Shown here in pieces: positions 11,359 to 24,420 of a stretch of DNA of 64,000 nt. A program made the position numbers and the translations under genes. Each line of letters opens with the position of its first letter. Position 1 is the stretch's first letter. Source of the stretch: Byssothecium circinans (taxonomy: Eukaryota; Ascomycota; Dothideomycetes; Pleosporales; Massarinaceae); assembly GCA_010015675.1 (NCBI GenBank), contig ML976982.1, positions 1,185,557 through 1,249,556 on the forward strand, in the 5' to 3' direction. The notes under the pieces were generated by a model. It was not told the origin of the DNA, ran no database searches, and saw only the letters and a list, made by a program, of their open reading frames with translations.

Positions 11359-12165
11359 AACTTGATGATTTGCACACGTACATATTGAAAGCCTGGAAAC
11401 ATTTTCGAGGTTTGGACTTGCGAAGCTTCAAGTCCAGCCGTACACTTGCAGACATCCCATTAGGGAATTTCTATAGTACATTAAGCCGTAATTGATAGGC
11501 TTAGTAATCCCAGTCCTCCCCTTTTATATAGCTATCACCCTCCTCTCCTCGGCATTATACAGCCCAACCAATCACAACCCCCCGTCATCCTCAAGCGCCA
11601 CCACGCCCTACACATCTACAAGCCTGACTAGAGCTCATAACCCGTCCTACTATCCCAAGGTTTTCTCCCATTCCATCCGAAACAACCCTTAAACCTCAAA
11701 ACCCTCTCCTTCCTAATCCCCCTTTTCTAAGCTCCATATTCGTATCCCTCGCCCATTCACCTTCTCACCCCATCAAAAAGTCCCAACCCCCAAACTCTCC
11801 ATCCCTGGCCTCCTCTCAAACATCACAACGCTCTATTTGGGGAGGCTGACTGAGTTGCGATACAGACATTGCGCTAACGCTGAGGAGGGAGGAAGTTTGC
11901 ATGCTAATGGCCGAGAGTACGGAGGATTTAGGGGTCGTCGTTGAGGGAATGACGGTGATGGTAGAGGAGGACGTTAGAGATATATAAGTAGAAAAGAAAA
12001 AGGGAAATGAGGCTGAAACCTACACGTAGCACATTCGATAATAGTAGAAGAAATCGTACACACTGACACTACCTTCTATTTTTGTCTATCCCTTATCCCC
12101 AATCTCCAAGTCCTCCAGTCCGAACAACACAACCGAACCACCTCACACCTCCCATGCCAACTCAA
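11359..12165. other. Intergenic between two convergent genes
   Basis: 3' flanks of the nitronate monooxygenase gene (plus) and the patatin-like gene (minus). No coding sequence recognised. Confidence 0.45.
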
Positions 12166-15100
12166 TCACGACCCCCTATACGTCGGCAACGCAGTAACCT
12201 CCTCCTCCTCCTCTCCACCTCCATATACCACAGGCCCTGGTTCCCCAACAACACTACTCGCCGGCCTGATCGGAAAATCCGCCGTCCAAGCCTCCCCGAC
12301 GCCATCACTCCTCGCATCCGGCGCCGACCACGTCGGCACCTTCCCCGCGCCCGCGACATCCAACGCGCCCCTCCTCGTCGACGGTCTAAGCGTGCCCTTC
12401 GCCACCGCCCTCAGCCGTCGGGGGAACGCACTCAGCGGATACTCCTCGCCGCTCTCGAGGCGCAAGACGCCGTGGACGACGGCATCGACGTCCCAGAGCG
12501 GGAGCAGGATGCGGAGCACAGGGAACTCTGCATTGCGGATAATTTTTTCGAGGGTGCGGGACGCGATGGGGAATTGTTGCGCGCCGTAGTCGGTTTCCCA
12601 GAAGACGAATTCCGAGTTGCGGAACGTGCCGGATTTGAGGAGTTTGCCGATTTCTTGCATGGGCGGGGTGTGGTCGAGGAGGCGGCAGTAGATGCGTACT
12701 GTTTTGGTCAGGCGATGCGCGTGGAATGGAGGATAGAAGGGGAGAGGGAATAAGCGGGGCTTACGTGGTACTAGGACTTCGCCGGCCGCTGTGTCTTGCA
12801 TGGCGGCATCCGACTCTGCGTAAAACAGCGTCGCGAATAGCCGGGCAACTAACTTCTTGACTACAGTCAAATCTATCTTATCCCTAATCATCTCTTGCAA
12901 CTCCTCAATTGCTCCGATATCATCCAGCTCGGGTACTTCCTCAAGCACCGGATTTAGACTGATGAAGTTCGGTCGCGGATAATGCGCCGCAGCCTCAGCA
13001 GAGTCTTCGGTGAAGTACGACTGGTTGTCATTGTGGTGGCGAGGACGGATTTTTGAAGATGTGGTCTTCGTGGTGCGCTTTGTGTCGTTGCTGGCGACGG
13101 ACGGCGCTGGTTTGTGGCGTCTCTTGCCGCACCCGAGGGAGAGGAGGACGTCGGGAAAGTCGTTCGCAAGACCGGGGAAGATCGACGAGCATTCGTTTTG
13201 GGCAACTTCGATGAGAAAGCCTTCTGACATGCCTGCTTTGAAGAAGAGCTGTCCGAGACGTGGGTCGAGATTGGGTTTGAAGAGGTCGGTGTGCGCCATC
13301 GACGCTCGCGCACTGGCGACACATTAGCTGATGGTGAATAACAAACGTTCATACAGGCCTTACATGTCCCTAACCTTGGGTTGCGACGCGTAATCAGTGG
13401 CAGGATATAGCGTGTAGGGTACTGTTCAACATCAGTATCCGAACACATCATGCCTCGAAACACCTATATGTCAAAGGTTCGGCTCCACATTCCACCATTT
13501 TCGGCATGCAAGTATCTCTTAACTTTAGCAGTGTCATTGACTTACAATTTGCAGAAATCTTCCTCCGATAATTGGAGAACAACACCTTCCTTCCCGTCGC
13601 TGACGAAGTAAGCACAGCGACCTTTGAACTCCGCTGGATAGGATCTTCAACAGGCGGTAGGTCCACGATTTTCTGCTCGGGGAACATTGACGTCAGGCAA
13701 TCATCCAGGATCTTCGACCGATACTTTGCGTGTGACCGGTTGACCTGGAAGGTTGGGAATCGATGCATATTACTGGGAGTAAAGATTCTTTCGAAGAGAG
13801 CGCACAGGTATTCCTCGCAATCGTCAAGATCCCAACCGCGTGAGTTGAGGCCGAGTGCGAGGACCCCTCCCGTACTAATAACATTAGTACATGCCTGCCT
13901 GTGCCTGTGTGACTCCTACATACCCTTCACCAATGATCATGTCGAATAACGACTGTACCGGGATTCTCCCGTGGAGCTCCTTTTCGATGAGTTTAAGGAC
14001 CTCAATTTGGACGATACTCCGTGTGCCACCGCTACAGCAGAGTTAGCTTAGACTTCATGGTACGGTACTAGAACAATCCGTAACAATACAACTAGCCTAA
14101 ACATAGGTAGAGCACGACCAAACACCTGACACATGACTGCACGAGCGATCTAACGTACTTATTAAGTGCGAGTACACGCACGCCCGCGGCTTCAGGTCTG
14201 ATATGCACAGCCCGTGACTGAGGTCTTATTTTCTGATTGACTTCGAGTGGGCATTCCAGCACATCGACCAGAGTATGCGCCTTCTGTCGTCCGTAGGCCT
14301 GGATGCATTCGCGACAAAGCATATGACCACAAGGGAGGAGTGCCTCCGGTGTTCCGAACAAACAGCAAATGCAGAAGATTGTGTGCTGCAATCCGACAGG
14401 CTGATTATTCTCGCTCTTTGGATAGAACGTCGCAAGCGCATCGTCGCGATGGAGGACCGATGCTGCCTCGAGTTGATCAACACCCTCTTTTGAAAGCTGT
14501 GATAATCTTCTCATGAAGTCGTGAAAAGCAGTGTAGATATCGTCCAGAATTTGTATTCGGTCATCCTCAAACTTGAAAGACGACTCATATGCTCCACGTG
14601 CGAATACACGTCCATCGGAAAGCTGGTGACCTTTTGCTGCATGTCCAGTCCGGACGTTGGCGCATCGCATTATGACGCCAACGGCGCGCATACTTTGCTG
14701 GAAAGCAAGATTGCTGAGATGCGCTTGAAGGTGAGGAGGCAAGGCGCCTTGGACGTAGAACTCGCATGGCCAGTATCGGTCGCCGAACTCCTTCAAGGCG
14801 GCGTCAATTTGCGGAACGTATTGCGCAAATATTCGTTCCGCAGTACCTGCACACGTCAGCTGAAACCCTCTATCCAGTGATGACAATACCTTTGAGATTA
14901 CTGCGCATGACATCCAACATCATGCATGAAGCAATCAAGTGGCCAAGCTTCTTGAATATAGTCGCTGCTTCGGGCCGTGGTTTCTTCCGCGCCATAGAAA
15001 CAGCCAAGGCCAGTATGCTCTCGCCGAAAGTGGTCGAGAGACGGCTAGTAAGATATGAACATTGTACAAAATCGAAAGGGGTATCAAGGCTAGAGCAAAA

Positions 15101-16909
15101 GTGATCGAAAGCATGATTACTGTCGTAGTCAGCGAACGCCTCTACTCACTTCAGGGATAAGCGGCCTACAGGTAGGCTTGGAACTCAAATGCATTCAAGA
15201 GCATTCGTGTCTGTGATTTGACGTTCCTTGCAAGTCGGCAGCCTCGCTCAATCTCAGAGTAGAGCTTTCCAGCTTGTTCTTCAACAAGCGTGGGTCGGCC
15301 GTTGGTAGGCAATCGAATGACCTGGTTAGATCAATAAAATATCAGCACATGAATGGGATGCATCGCCATGTCTTAAAAGTCTGGATACGCCTTCTAGTCT
15401 CCAAAGTCGAGTGCTCCAAAATGCCCAATTCAGGATGGTACGGCTTACCCGGAAGGCGCTGTAGTAACACAGCATCAGGTCTTCGACATTTTCAATGTTC
15501 TTCCCTCTCTTTCGCCAAAGCTCCGCGTACTGCGAGAATTTAACGTTCTTGTCGACCGTATCGGCTAGCGAACTAAGGACAAGTGAGGTAGAAGTATCAG
15601 GATCCCACATGACCGGGTCGACGTCAAGCTCTGTCGCATTGAGGGCAATGATCGCATAAGGGAGGAGAGGCTGGTTGTATGTCGTCTCGATAGCTACTGA
15701 ACCCCATTCAAGTAGTTTCTCAAACACGCCTTCGATCGATCTATGAAGTATCAGTAACAATAGTCACATAATGTTAGAGCAGAAGTCTTTCAGCTTCAAA
15801 TTGTTTTTTAGGAAGTATACCCCGACTCGTGACAAGCGATTGCCTTGGTAAGGGGCAAATGCATCTTACCTGGGATTTCGATGAACGAAAACCACCACAT
15901 CCGAGAAGGCGAATAGTATACGTGGGTAGAGTTGATCAGCCGCAAATTGGCGCGTTCGCTTGACCTTGGAGTCCATCCAAGAGACTTCGCGTTCGGTGAA
16001 ATTGCGCGGCGGTGCTGAGTAGTCGGATTCCGAACTCGTAGACTCCATCTCCTCTCTCTCTCGTGTTTTTCTAAGAGCCGCCGCGAGTGGTTCCCGTTCG
16101 CCACCGTCCAAGCCTTCCGAATCAGCGAAGAGAACAGGATAACTCGAGCCAGCTGTAAGTGGATCCGTGTAGAGATGCACATCTTCTGAAGTCGGAAGGT
16201 CACGACCCGTGATACCAGGAACTGGGGAAGGATATTGCTCATTGTAACCCTGCCATTGATTAATCGATACTAGAAGCTTGATGAGCGTACTCTTCCCCGC
16301 GCCTGTTTGACCGACGAAGGAGACCAAGCTGGGAACTTTGTTCGTTTCAGCTGGTTTGCTTTCAGTCGACCCTCTAAATCGGGAAGAATGTTGATGGCTA
16401 GTGCTCGCGAGATCGGCGAAGCGTCCGTGGTCCCGGAACATGAAAGGGCGTTCTTCCTTCAACTCTCGCTCCAGGCCTGTTGATACCGTCAGAAGGGATC
16501 GAGGCCAAGTAGTAAGAAAAAGACTTGCAATATCTTAACAAGCCCGGAGTATGGGAGATACAGACTTTTAACAGATGACTGTATGATGTTCAGTACACGA
16601 CTTACCAAACCACGCCGTTACTTCATCTTCTTTGTGAAGCCTCTTGAGCGTGCGCTCATCCCCCGCACATGCGAACACAGTCTGCACCCGATTGGCGACC
16701 AGTAGCTCCGTCTTCTCATGAGGGATCTGGCCGGGCGCAAGACGTTTCCTCCGATGTGCTGGCTGGGTGTCCCAGCACGACGAACACAAGTTGACGGCGC
16801 AGGCATTGCAGTAGTAATCCGAAAGCACCTCCTCGCAGTCCTCGCAATAGTCGGTGTCAGGTAGGTCGTCGAGGTCGGTATCGGATAGTTCCACAGTAGC
16901 CTGCGGCAT
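12166..16909 (-). CDS. B-box / P-loop GTPase / RING / patatin-like protein
   Basis: Eleven exons: 16909-16606, 16476-15870, 15740-15449, 15321-15170, 15089-14890, 14846-14159, 14031-13924, 13874-13546, 13421-13364, 13312-12765 and 12698-12166. The total is 3,819 bases (1,272 residues), with every junction in phase. Order of domains: Cys/His B-box-like finger (about 20-55), then GTPase with P-loop GQTGAGKST (157-165) and Walker-B-like FADSEG. A helical region leads to a RING-like finger (about 677-720, CICC..CGH..C..C, last Cys replaced by Glu). The last part is a patatin (iPLA2) domain from about 742. Patatins hydrolyse acyl esters with a Ser-Asp dyad. Here the Gly-rich oxyanion loop reads LNNGGTRS, the nucleophile elbow reads G-E-G-T-G (residue 784 Gly instead of Ser), and the second motif reads K-A-G (938 Lys instead of Asp). 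The fold words ARAS, FPDVLLSLGCG are kept. It is probably not a working lipase; NTP binding should be intact. Confidence 0.85.
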
Positions 16910-18317
16910 GTTCGCTTAGTTCCCCACACTTCCCCCTCAGGCTCCAAGTGTGGAACAGGAGCGGGACGATGCGATGCAGTTCGGTGGTGGCGTAATTGGT
17001 GGGCAAGCGAAGATTTGGTACGAGTAGCCACCAAAACTTTGTCTTCGGGGACTGTCGATGGTTCCAAGAGGATAGACAACGAAAAGGATGCAGCTGTTTC
17101 CTTTGTCATTGTCAGGCATGACCTTATCAGGGCTTGGGCACTAAGCCGACGCTTGTCGCTATTGCGACCGGGGTTGGGGGAATCCTTCACCTACGCTGGA
17201 GTTATAGGGCCGACGCACGTAGTTGCAAGCTTTATTCGGTCCGAGGCATCATGCACTTTTGGTTGACGTCTTCAAACGAATAAACATGAGAGGCCAACTT
17301 GAAGTTTGTGGAGAGTTCTACCCCACGCGCTCACTGATGTGGTCGGCCGCGGCTATCTGTCCTATCAGGGAAGATCCGCTACCATCGCTGAACAGAGGCT
17401 TGGGGCAGCACCGTATACCCCGTTTTATATGGTCAATACAGCCTTGGGCTTCAGCAACGATAAAACCAGCGTCGTAATAAAAGAATAGTGGAAATCACGG
17501 CCCTTCTTGAGAGTTCCCTTCTCCGCGGATAAGTACACTAGCCTAATAGGGCTAGTGCTTCGATGTCGAATCTCTCGGACCGATTTCAGAATGTCAAACA
17601 TCACCTCATTTTCCAGATCGCCAGCGTCGACTTCTGACAGCGCCCTCGTCAATTTACAAGTATTATTATTGGAGCCAAGGGACGGGAATAACAATGGCAT
17701 TGCTACCTATTAAGCTTTCGCTTTTGGGTCGGGGAAACGATGCCGCCGCCCGCCCGTGGACTTTCTTCCCTGCCTTCGAACCCGATACGGCATGAAAAAC
17801 ACCGCACCAAGATCTCCCGACTACGGAATGTGTTCGGGTTCCAATCGCCCGGTATATTAGTATACCTACATCCCCTCAAAAGACCCTACAATCATCGTAA
17901 AACGCTCCTGAGACATGCCTTCGTCCACTGACTACGTCGTGTGATGTTTTTAAAAACGTAAATTCCAGGGTCCTCATGTTAGTACCAACTATTTACTCTT
18001 GGGGGCGTGTACGGGATTCGACAGAGGCAATTAGTCATCCCTTCTACCAACCTCTCCTACCGCTTCATTCACACAATCTCGATGTTTGCCGAGTCCCCTT
18101 TCGAACCTCGTTTCGAGCACCTCTTTCAGTTTCCTCTCTTCCTATGCTTCCAGCTTGTTTGATCAGTCTGCTTCCTTCACATTGGTGGAAGATCTTCCTT
18201 GGCGCTTCGTCGTCTTCAACTACATCTTCACTATCAACATCATTCACACAAAGCTCATTGCGATTCTCAGAGTGCCCAGATGAAATTATAAACATCTCCA
18301 CACATACGATACGCACC
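16910..18317. other. Divergent intergenic region
   Basis: Upstream region of the patatin-like gene (minus) and the GH43 gene (plus). ORFs at 17425-17700 (minus) and 17223-17477 (plus) show no family motif and no splice-supported extension. I see no gene. Confidence 0.4.
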
Positions 18318-20238
18318 ATGTCTGATCCAAAACCACAACACACTCCTTCCACCCCTACTTTCACCAACCCCATCCTCCGCGGCTTCAACCCGGACCCCAC
18401 AATCTGCACCGTTCCCTCCACCCCCACCACCCCAACGCGCTACTACCTCAGTACCTCAACCTTCAACTACACCCCCTCCTGCCCAATCTACACCTCCACC
18501 AACCTCCTCACCTGGACCCTAATCGGCCACGCCCTAACCCGGCCCTCTCAACTTACCCTCCGCACCGCCGAACCCGGCGCCGGAAGCTGGGCCTCCACGC
18601 TCCGCTACCGCGTCCAGGAGAAACGTTTCTACCTCATCACCGGCATCTTCACACGCTACAGACCGCGTACCGATGAGCGCATCTTCCCCCGAGGCTTCTA
18701 CGTCTGGACCGATGATATCTGGAACGACGACGCGTGGAGTGACCCCGTGTACTTCGACAACCCTGGTTTCGACCAAAACCTTTTCTGGGACGATGAGGGC
18801 GCTGGGGCAGGGCCGGGGCGGAGGAAACGAAAGTATACCTCAGCACCACGACTCGGATTAAACATCGCGACCCGCAGGCCAAATTAAAAGACTTCGCGAT
18901 CCACGTCTCAGAAATCGACCTCCACACTGGTCGAACCCTGACTCCACCCAGAGTAATCCGTAAATCCGTTTCGGGCGTTACGGAGGGCTCGCATATCCTA
19001 TTTAAAGCGCCGTACTACTATCTATTCGTCGCGGAAGGGGGGACCGAGGCCGGGCATCAGGAATGGGTATTCCGCAGTCGAGATGGGGTTTTTGGGCCCT
19101 GGGAAGGCCAGGGGAAGCCATTGTGGTATAATGGGCCTAATGAAGAGGTCCAGCGGACAGGGCATGCGGATGTTTTCCAAGACGGGGAGGGTCGCTGGTG
19201 GGCTGTTCTTCTGGGCGTGAGACCGTTGATAGGAGTGGCGATGGGGAGGTGGTTGGAGCCGCAGCTTGGACGGGAGACGTTTCTGGTGAAGGTTGATTGG
19301 GGGGAGGATAGGTGGCCTGTTTTCAACGAGGGGGGGAATATCACGATTCTTACTAATGGCCGCGATGCGATTTTGCAAACTATTCAACGGGGAAGAACGG
19401 CTGGTGGAATTCGCTGGCGCGCTGACCTCTCCCCTTCGACCTTTACCTCTACCTCTACCTCTACCTCTACCTCTTTCCCCTCATCTTCCTCCCCTAACAA
19501 AACAGAAACAAAAACGCTCTAGAACTGGGCTGGTACACCAAACACACGCCCCTCACCTCTTTCCACAGCCTCACCGCGCGCCCCAACCATCTCCGCCTCC
19601 ACGGCACCTGCTACGCGCTCTCCAGTCCCGAGTGTCCCGCCCTGCTCCTCCGTAAGCAGGAAGAGTACGCGGAATCGTTCCACGCGACGTTGGACTTCGG
19701 ACCGACGCGGGTGGGGTACGAGGCCGGGGTTTGCGTATGGTGGGATGAGTTCAGCTTTGCAGCGATTGGAGTTGCGGGTGTCGCGGATGCGGGTGCGGAT
19801 GCGGAGGGTGCGGTTGTGAGGAGGGTTGTGTGGAGGAAGCCTACCGGTTCCGCGGGGAAGAGTGAGGTAAGTAAGATGGCTTCCTTGTAATTTGGTTTAG
19901 TCGGCGTGCTTACGAAGGACGTACAGGTATCACACCACTCTCTGCTTTCTCTTGGGCAAGATACAGCTTCCACAATCACATCTCCCGATGCATCTCCCGT
20001 CCGCCTCACCGCTTCGGCGAACAACGCTACGTATACTCTCAGTCTCACAAAGGACTCCTCGGTGTCGAGCTTTTCTTTTGGATCGGAAGACTTGGCCGTT
20101 ACGCCGCCTGTGGGTATGTCCTTCACGGGCGCAATGTGGGGTATTTACGCGTGTGGGCTGGGAGAACCCGTTTTGGATCCTGCGGATTTCAGTGAGATAT
20201 ATATCAAGAATGGTGTTTTATGCAAGGCTGGGGCGTAG
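18318..20238 (+). CDS. GH43 glycoside hydrolase (beta-xylosidase/arabinofuranosidase), frame-broken
   Basis: MSDPKP leads into FTNPILRGFNPDPTI, where the Asp of NPDP is the GH43 catalytic base. FDQNLFWDD and, further on, VYLSTTTRIKHR and GVTEGSHILFKAPYYYLF follow; the Glu of TEGSHI is the expected general acid. GHADVFQDGEGRWWAVLLGVRP completes the five-blade propeller. The C-terminal beta-sandwich (GWYTKHTPLTSF, LRLHG, SSPE.PALLLRKQ) ends at 20238 after a clean intron (about 19867-19926, phase 0). No secretion signal is seen, so the enzyme is probably intracellular and acts on short xylo- or arabino-oligosaccharides. The frame breaks twice: between about 18790 and 18838 in a G-rich stretch, and between about 19480 and 19520 after a hexanucleotide repeat. 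No GT-AG intron repairs either while keeping the conserved words. Either the gene is a recent pseudogene or the assembly has small indels. Confidence 0.75.
19445..19474. repeat. (ACCTCT)n microsatellite
   Basis: Five perfect copies of a 6-base unit inside the GH43 gene, coding Thr-Ser repeats between the propeller and the C-terminal domain. Length changes of whole units would keep the frame, so this repeat alone does not explain the nearby frame break. Confidence 0.9.
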
Positions 20239-20491
20239 TACTGGGTATAGTGCCGAAGAATGAGAGCAAGAAAGTCACGGCGAGAGGGAAAACGAGAAGA
20301 GATAGAACAGCGAATGCTTGATTCTACCGGTGACAGGGAGAACAATCTCCCAATATACTCCCAGTGTACTACCCAGAGCCTGTATGCGCGCCTTCTGCTC
20401 CATCAGCATGTGCACAGATACGTTGCCATATCCTTTCTACCCTGAGGATCCCATTTTAAGCCACCGCTCGTTTTCCGTCTCTCAGCCTTTC

Positions 20492-22086
20492 CTACTCAAC
20501 CTCGCGCGTGTTCAGTCCATGCCCATGCTTCTCAGGAGACCAAGGCTCACTAAAGCACTGAATCCACTTAGTCCGGCCATCGGCCTCGCTCCACAGCGTC
20601 GGGAAGTCGCGCGTTATGCGCATGAATTCGTGCGTGTCAAGGTTACAGCCGCCGGCCGACCGACTATAGACAGCACACCAAGCGCCGCATTTCCGTTTGC
20701 GGATGGAAGAGATGGAGGCGTCATCGCTGATGGGGATGTCAGTATATGACATGTCAAGAGATAGAGAGGGGTACAGAGGGGACCGAGCACTTACGGAAGG
20801 ATTAAGCAAAGGTTGGCATCCATGTGTTCTTGAGCGGCGTACCACCATTCACCTTTGAATTTCTTCTCCTTGAAGACTCCGAGCTGTTAAAGTTAGTAGA
20901 TGTGCAGCAAGAGCGTTGGCTAACCTTGTATTGACTTACACAGTAGTCCGGTCCTTGGGCTTCTTCGGACACATTGGTGGAGGGAGCAGGAATGCCGACG
21001 TCGGGGGCCTCAGCTGGTGCTGCTACCTCTCCGCGTGGGGGATGATGATGGTGCCAGGTATCGTATTGCGACGGGTCCCAGATCCCGAGGCCTTCATCGG
21101 GCGAAAGGTCTCGTGCCGTAGTAATCTAGAGGTGAGTGAGCAACTTGTCGGTTGGCAGTATTGTTTGTGTATTGTGTGTGTGACATGATTTATTCAAAGT
21201 CATCACCAGTAGGATGACGACTCAGCATCTAAAGTATAGAGCCCAAACAAGAGACAATATTTCATGGGGTTTGCACAATCGCACCAAACAGCTATCGCCT
21301 GTCGGGCATCAAAGACTTACTGTATCATACCCGACATTGGCAATGTTGCCCTTGGTCCTAGCATCAGACTTCCAGGTAATGCTCTCATCGCCCTTCCAGT
21401 AGCAATCGATGGATTTGATGCGGTTTTCGACTGCAACATTCAGTCAGTCAACAATTGCGACACAGATGCATGGTCAACTTACAGCCGTACTTCCCGAGGC
21501 TGGTTATATCGTCACCGATCCAATTCTTATCATCACTAGCGCAGCTGTCGTCGCTTCTGACTGTCAGTAATCTCTTCCAGAATGTGGAACGGTCGATGAC
21601 GTACGCATAGATGTAGCAAGCCACAGCTCGGTGGTTGAAATTGTTCTTAAAGAACTTCATCGAAGAGATCTCGCCGGAGCTGTAATGCATCAGTAACCTG
21701 CTCCCACTCCAGGAGGCATGATCTTACGACACGAAAGTGCATAGGTCTTTGTCGGGCTTATCTGTCATTCCACGCGGTTCAATACCGTATGCAACATCGC
21801 CAGCAAAGTTCGTCTTCTCGAACAGGCCTACAATGTAACCTGATAGGTCGGGTTTCGGGGGTTTCTTGCCCCCGCCGCCGTCTTTGGAGCCGGCAATCAT
21901 GACCTCGCCGTCGGCGTCGGAGAGGCCGACGAGTGGAGTAGCGTACGTGATGTTGTTGCCGTGCTTGCTCACGTCGGGGGCATCAACACCTGCCTGATTG
22001 ACGCCGTTGGGGTTGATCTTGGACTTGCCCAAGGGGATGGCGCTCGCCAGAGCGATGAGGGCCGTGAGGACTGTGAGGAGACGCAT
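20492..22086 (-). CDS. Secreted crystallin-like protein, diverged two-module type
   Basis: Six exons: 22086-21728, 21679-21483, 21430-21321, 21125-20940, 20883-20795 and 20726-20492 (1,176 bases, 391 residues), all phases consistent. The signal peptide is MRLLTVLTALIALASA. Module 1 begins GYIVGLFEKTNFAGD, then DLCTFV, ISSMKFF and CYIYAY. Module 2 begins DYCLGVFKEKKFKGE, then NLCLIL, ISSIRKR and WCAVYS. The shared order G.F....F.G...LC....ISS resembles the Greek keys of the beta/gamma-crystallin superfamily and the family at 354 and 3665, but identity between the two gene types is low. The linker has a His-Pro run. An upstream ATG (22116) adds ten residues and is less likely because it displaces the signal. 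The 195-base intron 3 is long for this region but keeps the frame. The role is unknown; it lies tail to tail with the GH43 gene. Confidence 0.7.
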
Positions 22087-24420
22087 GGCTGTTCGGAACG
22101 TGCCCAGGAATTGCAAAGATGAAGGAGTTGATTGAGAGTAGAGGTCTAATGGTAAGAGAGCAGGTGGGTGAATGAAGGAAGGCGGAAGGTGCTGGGGCGG
22201 TCGAGATTTATCGCAGTCAGAAAAGTGGGGCTGCGCACAGAGCGATCACGTCGGTGCAGGAAAGAGGTCGGCACAGGCCTTTCGTCTGTTTGGTGTAACC
22301 TTATTACTAGCAGGCAGTATTTTATATGCTACTGCGGCAAGGCTCGTATTACGGCGGGAAGGCTGTTGAATGATCAGTTCGTGTATTTGATTGGCCTAAC
22401 GCGGCTACGGCAAGGCAGAGAGATTTGTCTTGGGCTCTCTGTTTTGTACCATGCATGGTACTCATATCTTCCTGCCACATGAGAAGGAAGTGGCCTAAGA
22501 GATAGAGCTAGAACTTGGTTCAATATCAGTGGAACCTTGCAGAAATCCCGTCTCCGGGAGGGTAAACGGGTATTCAAGGGAACAAAAAGGCTTAGTAACC
22601 ATTCCTGGGCTGAAGGTTGAAGTAGGGCGCCGAAGAAAAAGCCCAGGGCTTTAGAACGCGTATCCATTCTTGGGAGCAGATGGCCTCTTCATTCACTCCT
22701 GCGGACAGTCCTCGTCCCGATCATACCTGGGCAACTACAGCCGCCGTCCGACCCGCAGCCTTGCGAATACAGCCTTGAATACCCTTTGCCGATCGTGAAA
22801 CCCTGCTCCTTATTGCGATTGGAGTCGGTGCCCTACATCATCCTCAGTACGGACTCTCCTCTTCCCGAAGATCGACCTCCCGTATCATCATTGACTGATC
22901 CATACATCGTACATTTTGAACAATTAACAGTATGAGGTAGCTGGGCATATTCTTCCCGGAATAGCCGTAACCGTTAGTTCAGATACTGATGCTACAAACA
23001 TGCAGGGCGACTATGACCCATTATACCGCGGCTTCATGGCTTGAGCCGCCATAAGCAATCACGCATTTCCACATGTATGAATGAAGAGCTTACTAATTTA
23101 GGTACACCATAGGTCATCTCCGAACTTGAGTTCTTTCTCATGGTGATCATCGAGCTCTTGCGAAGCGGCTCCGGGAAACAGTTCCTCCCTTGAATGCTGA
23201 TGTTAATAATAGGAGAAGCGGCCTTGACTGCGGCGGCTATAGCTGTGGGAATGAAGTTAATGAAAAGAAGGAGAGACTGTGTGTTGAAGGAACGTAACTG
23301 GATAGGTATGCTACTTGAACGCTGTAGGCAGGCTTGTCATCAAGCAAGTCCTTTTCGGACTAAATTCGTATTTAAGGGTGTCACCGAGGTAATTGCAATC
23401 AAACACTCTTAATTAAAGTACTTGTTAACAAGTGTGGCTTCAGGAATACGACGTCTGCAGATGGGTAGCCAAAGTAAAGGATATATACTGAAGGTATCAA
23501 TGACTGAAGAGTACCATGATGTATCACTGCCCCTCGCATCAAACCTACTCACAAAGCTCCCCGGAAATATCACACTGTGGCGTACATCCCCGAAACTAGC
23601 CACGAGCTCGTTCACTCGCGGTCCACTTCAGGAAAACGAGTTGCAGTACTGTGAACGCGTCAGGAAATGGGTGCGCGGCGCGGATGGATCAAGATTCTGT
23701 ACGACTGTGGGCATTCGATCTGAGAATTACCTGCCGTGTAAGTTTTATCCAAGGAAAAAGATACGTTGGCACTGTGCGGAAATGATGCAGAGTTTTAGGC
23801 ACCTTGCGGAATGTGTTGTTTTCTGGGTACCTAGGTAGTACTGTAGACAATATCCATGAGGTCGAATGGGCGCTCACGAACGCTAGTCCTAATTTGTATT
23901 GAGGTTTGGCATCTAGACGCAGGAATCCTGGAATAAAACGCTCAGTGCCATCTCATCTACTTTTCAATATGATAGTTGAGATCCAAAAAAACGATCCTCG
24001 CATGAGCTTGTACATGTGAGGGCAGAGGCCGAATATGAGTCACGTGATATAATTTAGTAAGCCTCCGCTATCCCAAACTGCGCATGTGAACGTCATTCAT
24101 CCACCGACGGAACCACTCCACGGCACCAACGTCACTTTCAGTACGATACGAGATTACCTTCACACTCCCCAATGTAGTAGCTTCGGGCTCCAGATCATCA
24201 ACATGACGCCGGCAATACTTTCTCCTTTGCTCCGATTGGAACAGTGGATCCTCCGCATCTCCACCTCACTTTTGCGGGGTACATTTCCGATCTCATGAGC
24301 TAGTCTTGACTAACAGAAAGCTTCTTCCAACCTTCTCACTCATACAAAGTTATATCAGACATATACTCTAGATACCATTCTACCACCTCGCGCAAGCTCT
24401 CCGCAACCCTCCATCCCGCC
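22087..24420. other. Gene-free stretch of 2.3 kb
   Basis: Several ORFs of 60-140 codons (for example 23422-23838 plus) lack recognisable motifs, signals or splice partners. The left part is the promoter of the secreted minus-strand gene; the last 100 bases are the leader of the OsmC gene. No repeats or tRNA seen. Confidence 0.4.

Noticed and set aside
12082..12753. 223-codon plus-strand frame opposite the end of the patatin-like gene
   Set aside because: It is the antisense shadow of the minus-strand exon, with Arg-rich content typical of such shadows.
21126..21320. A separate gene boundary inside the 195-base intron of the secreted gene
   Set aside because: The downstream module has no signal peptide or start of its own, and the phase-0 splice joins both modules cleanly.
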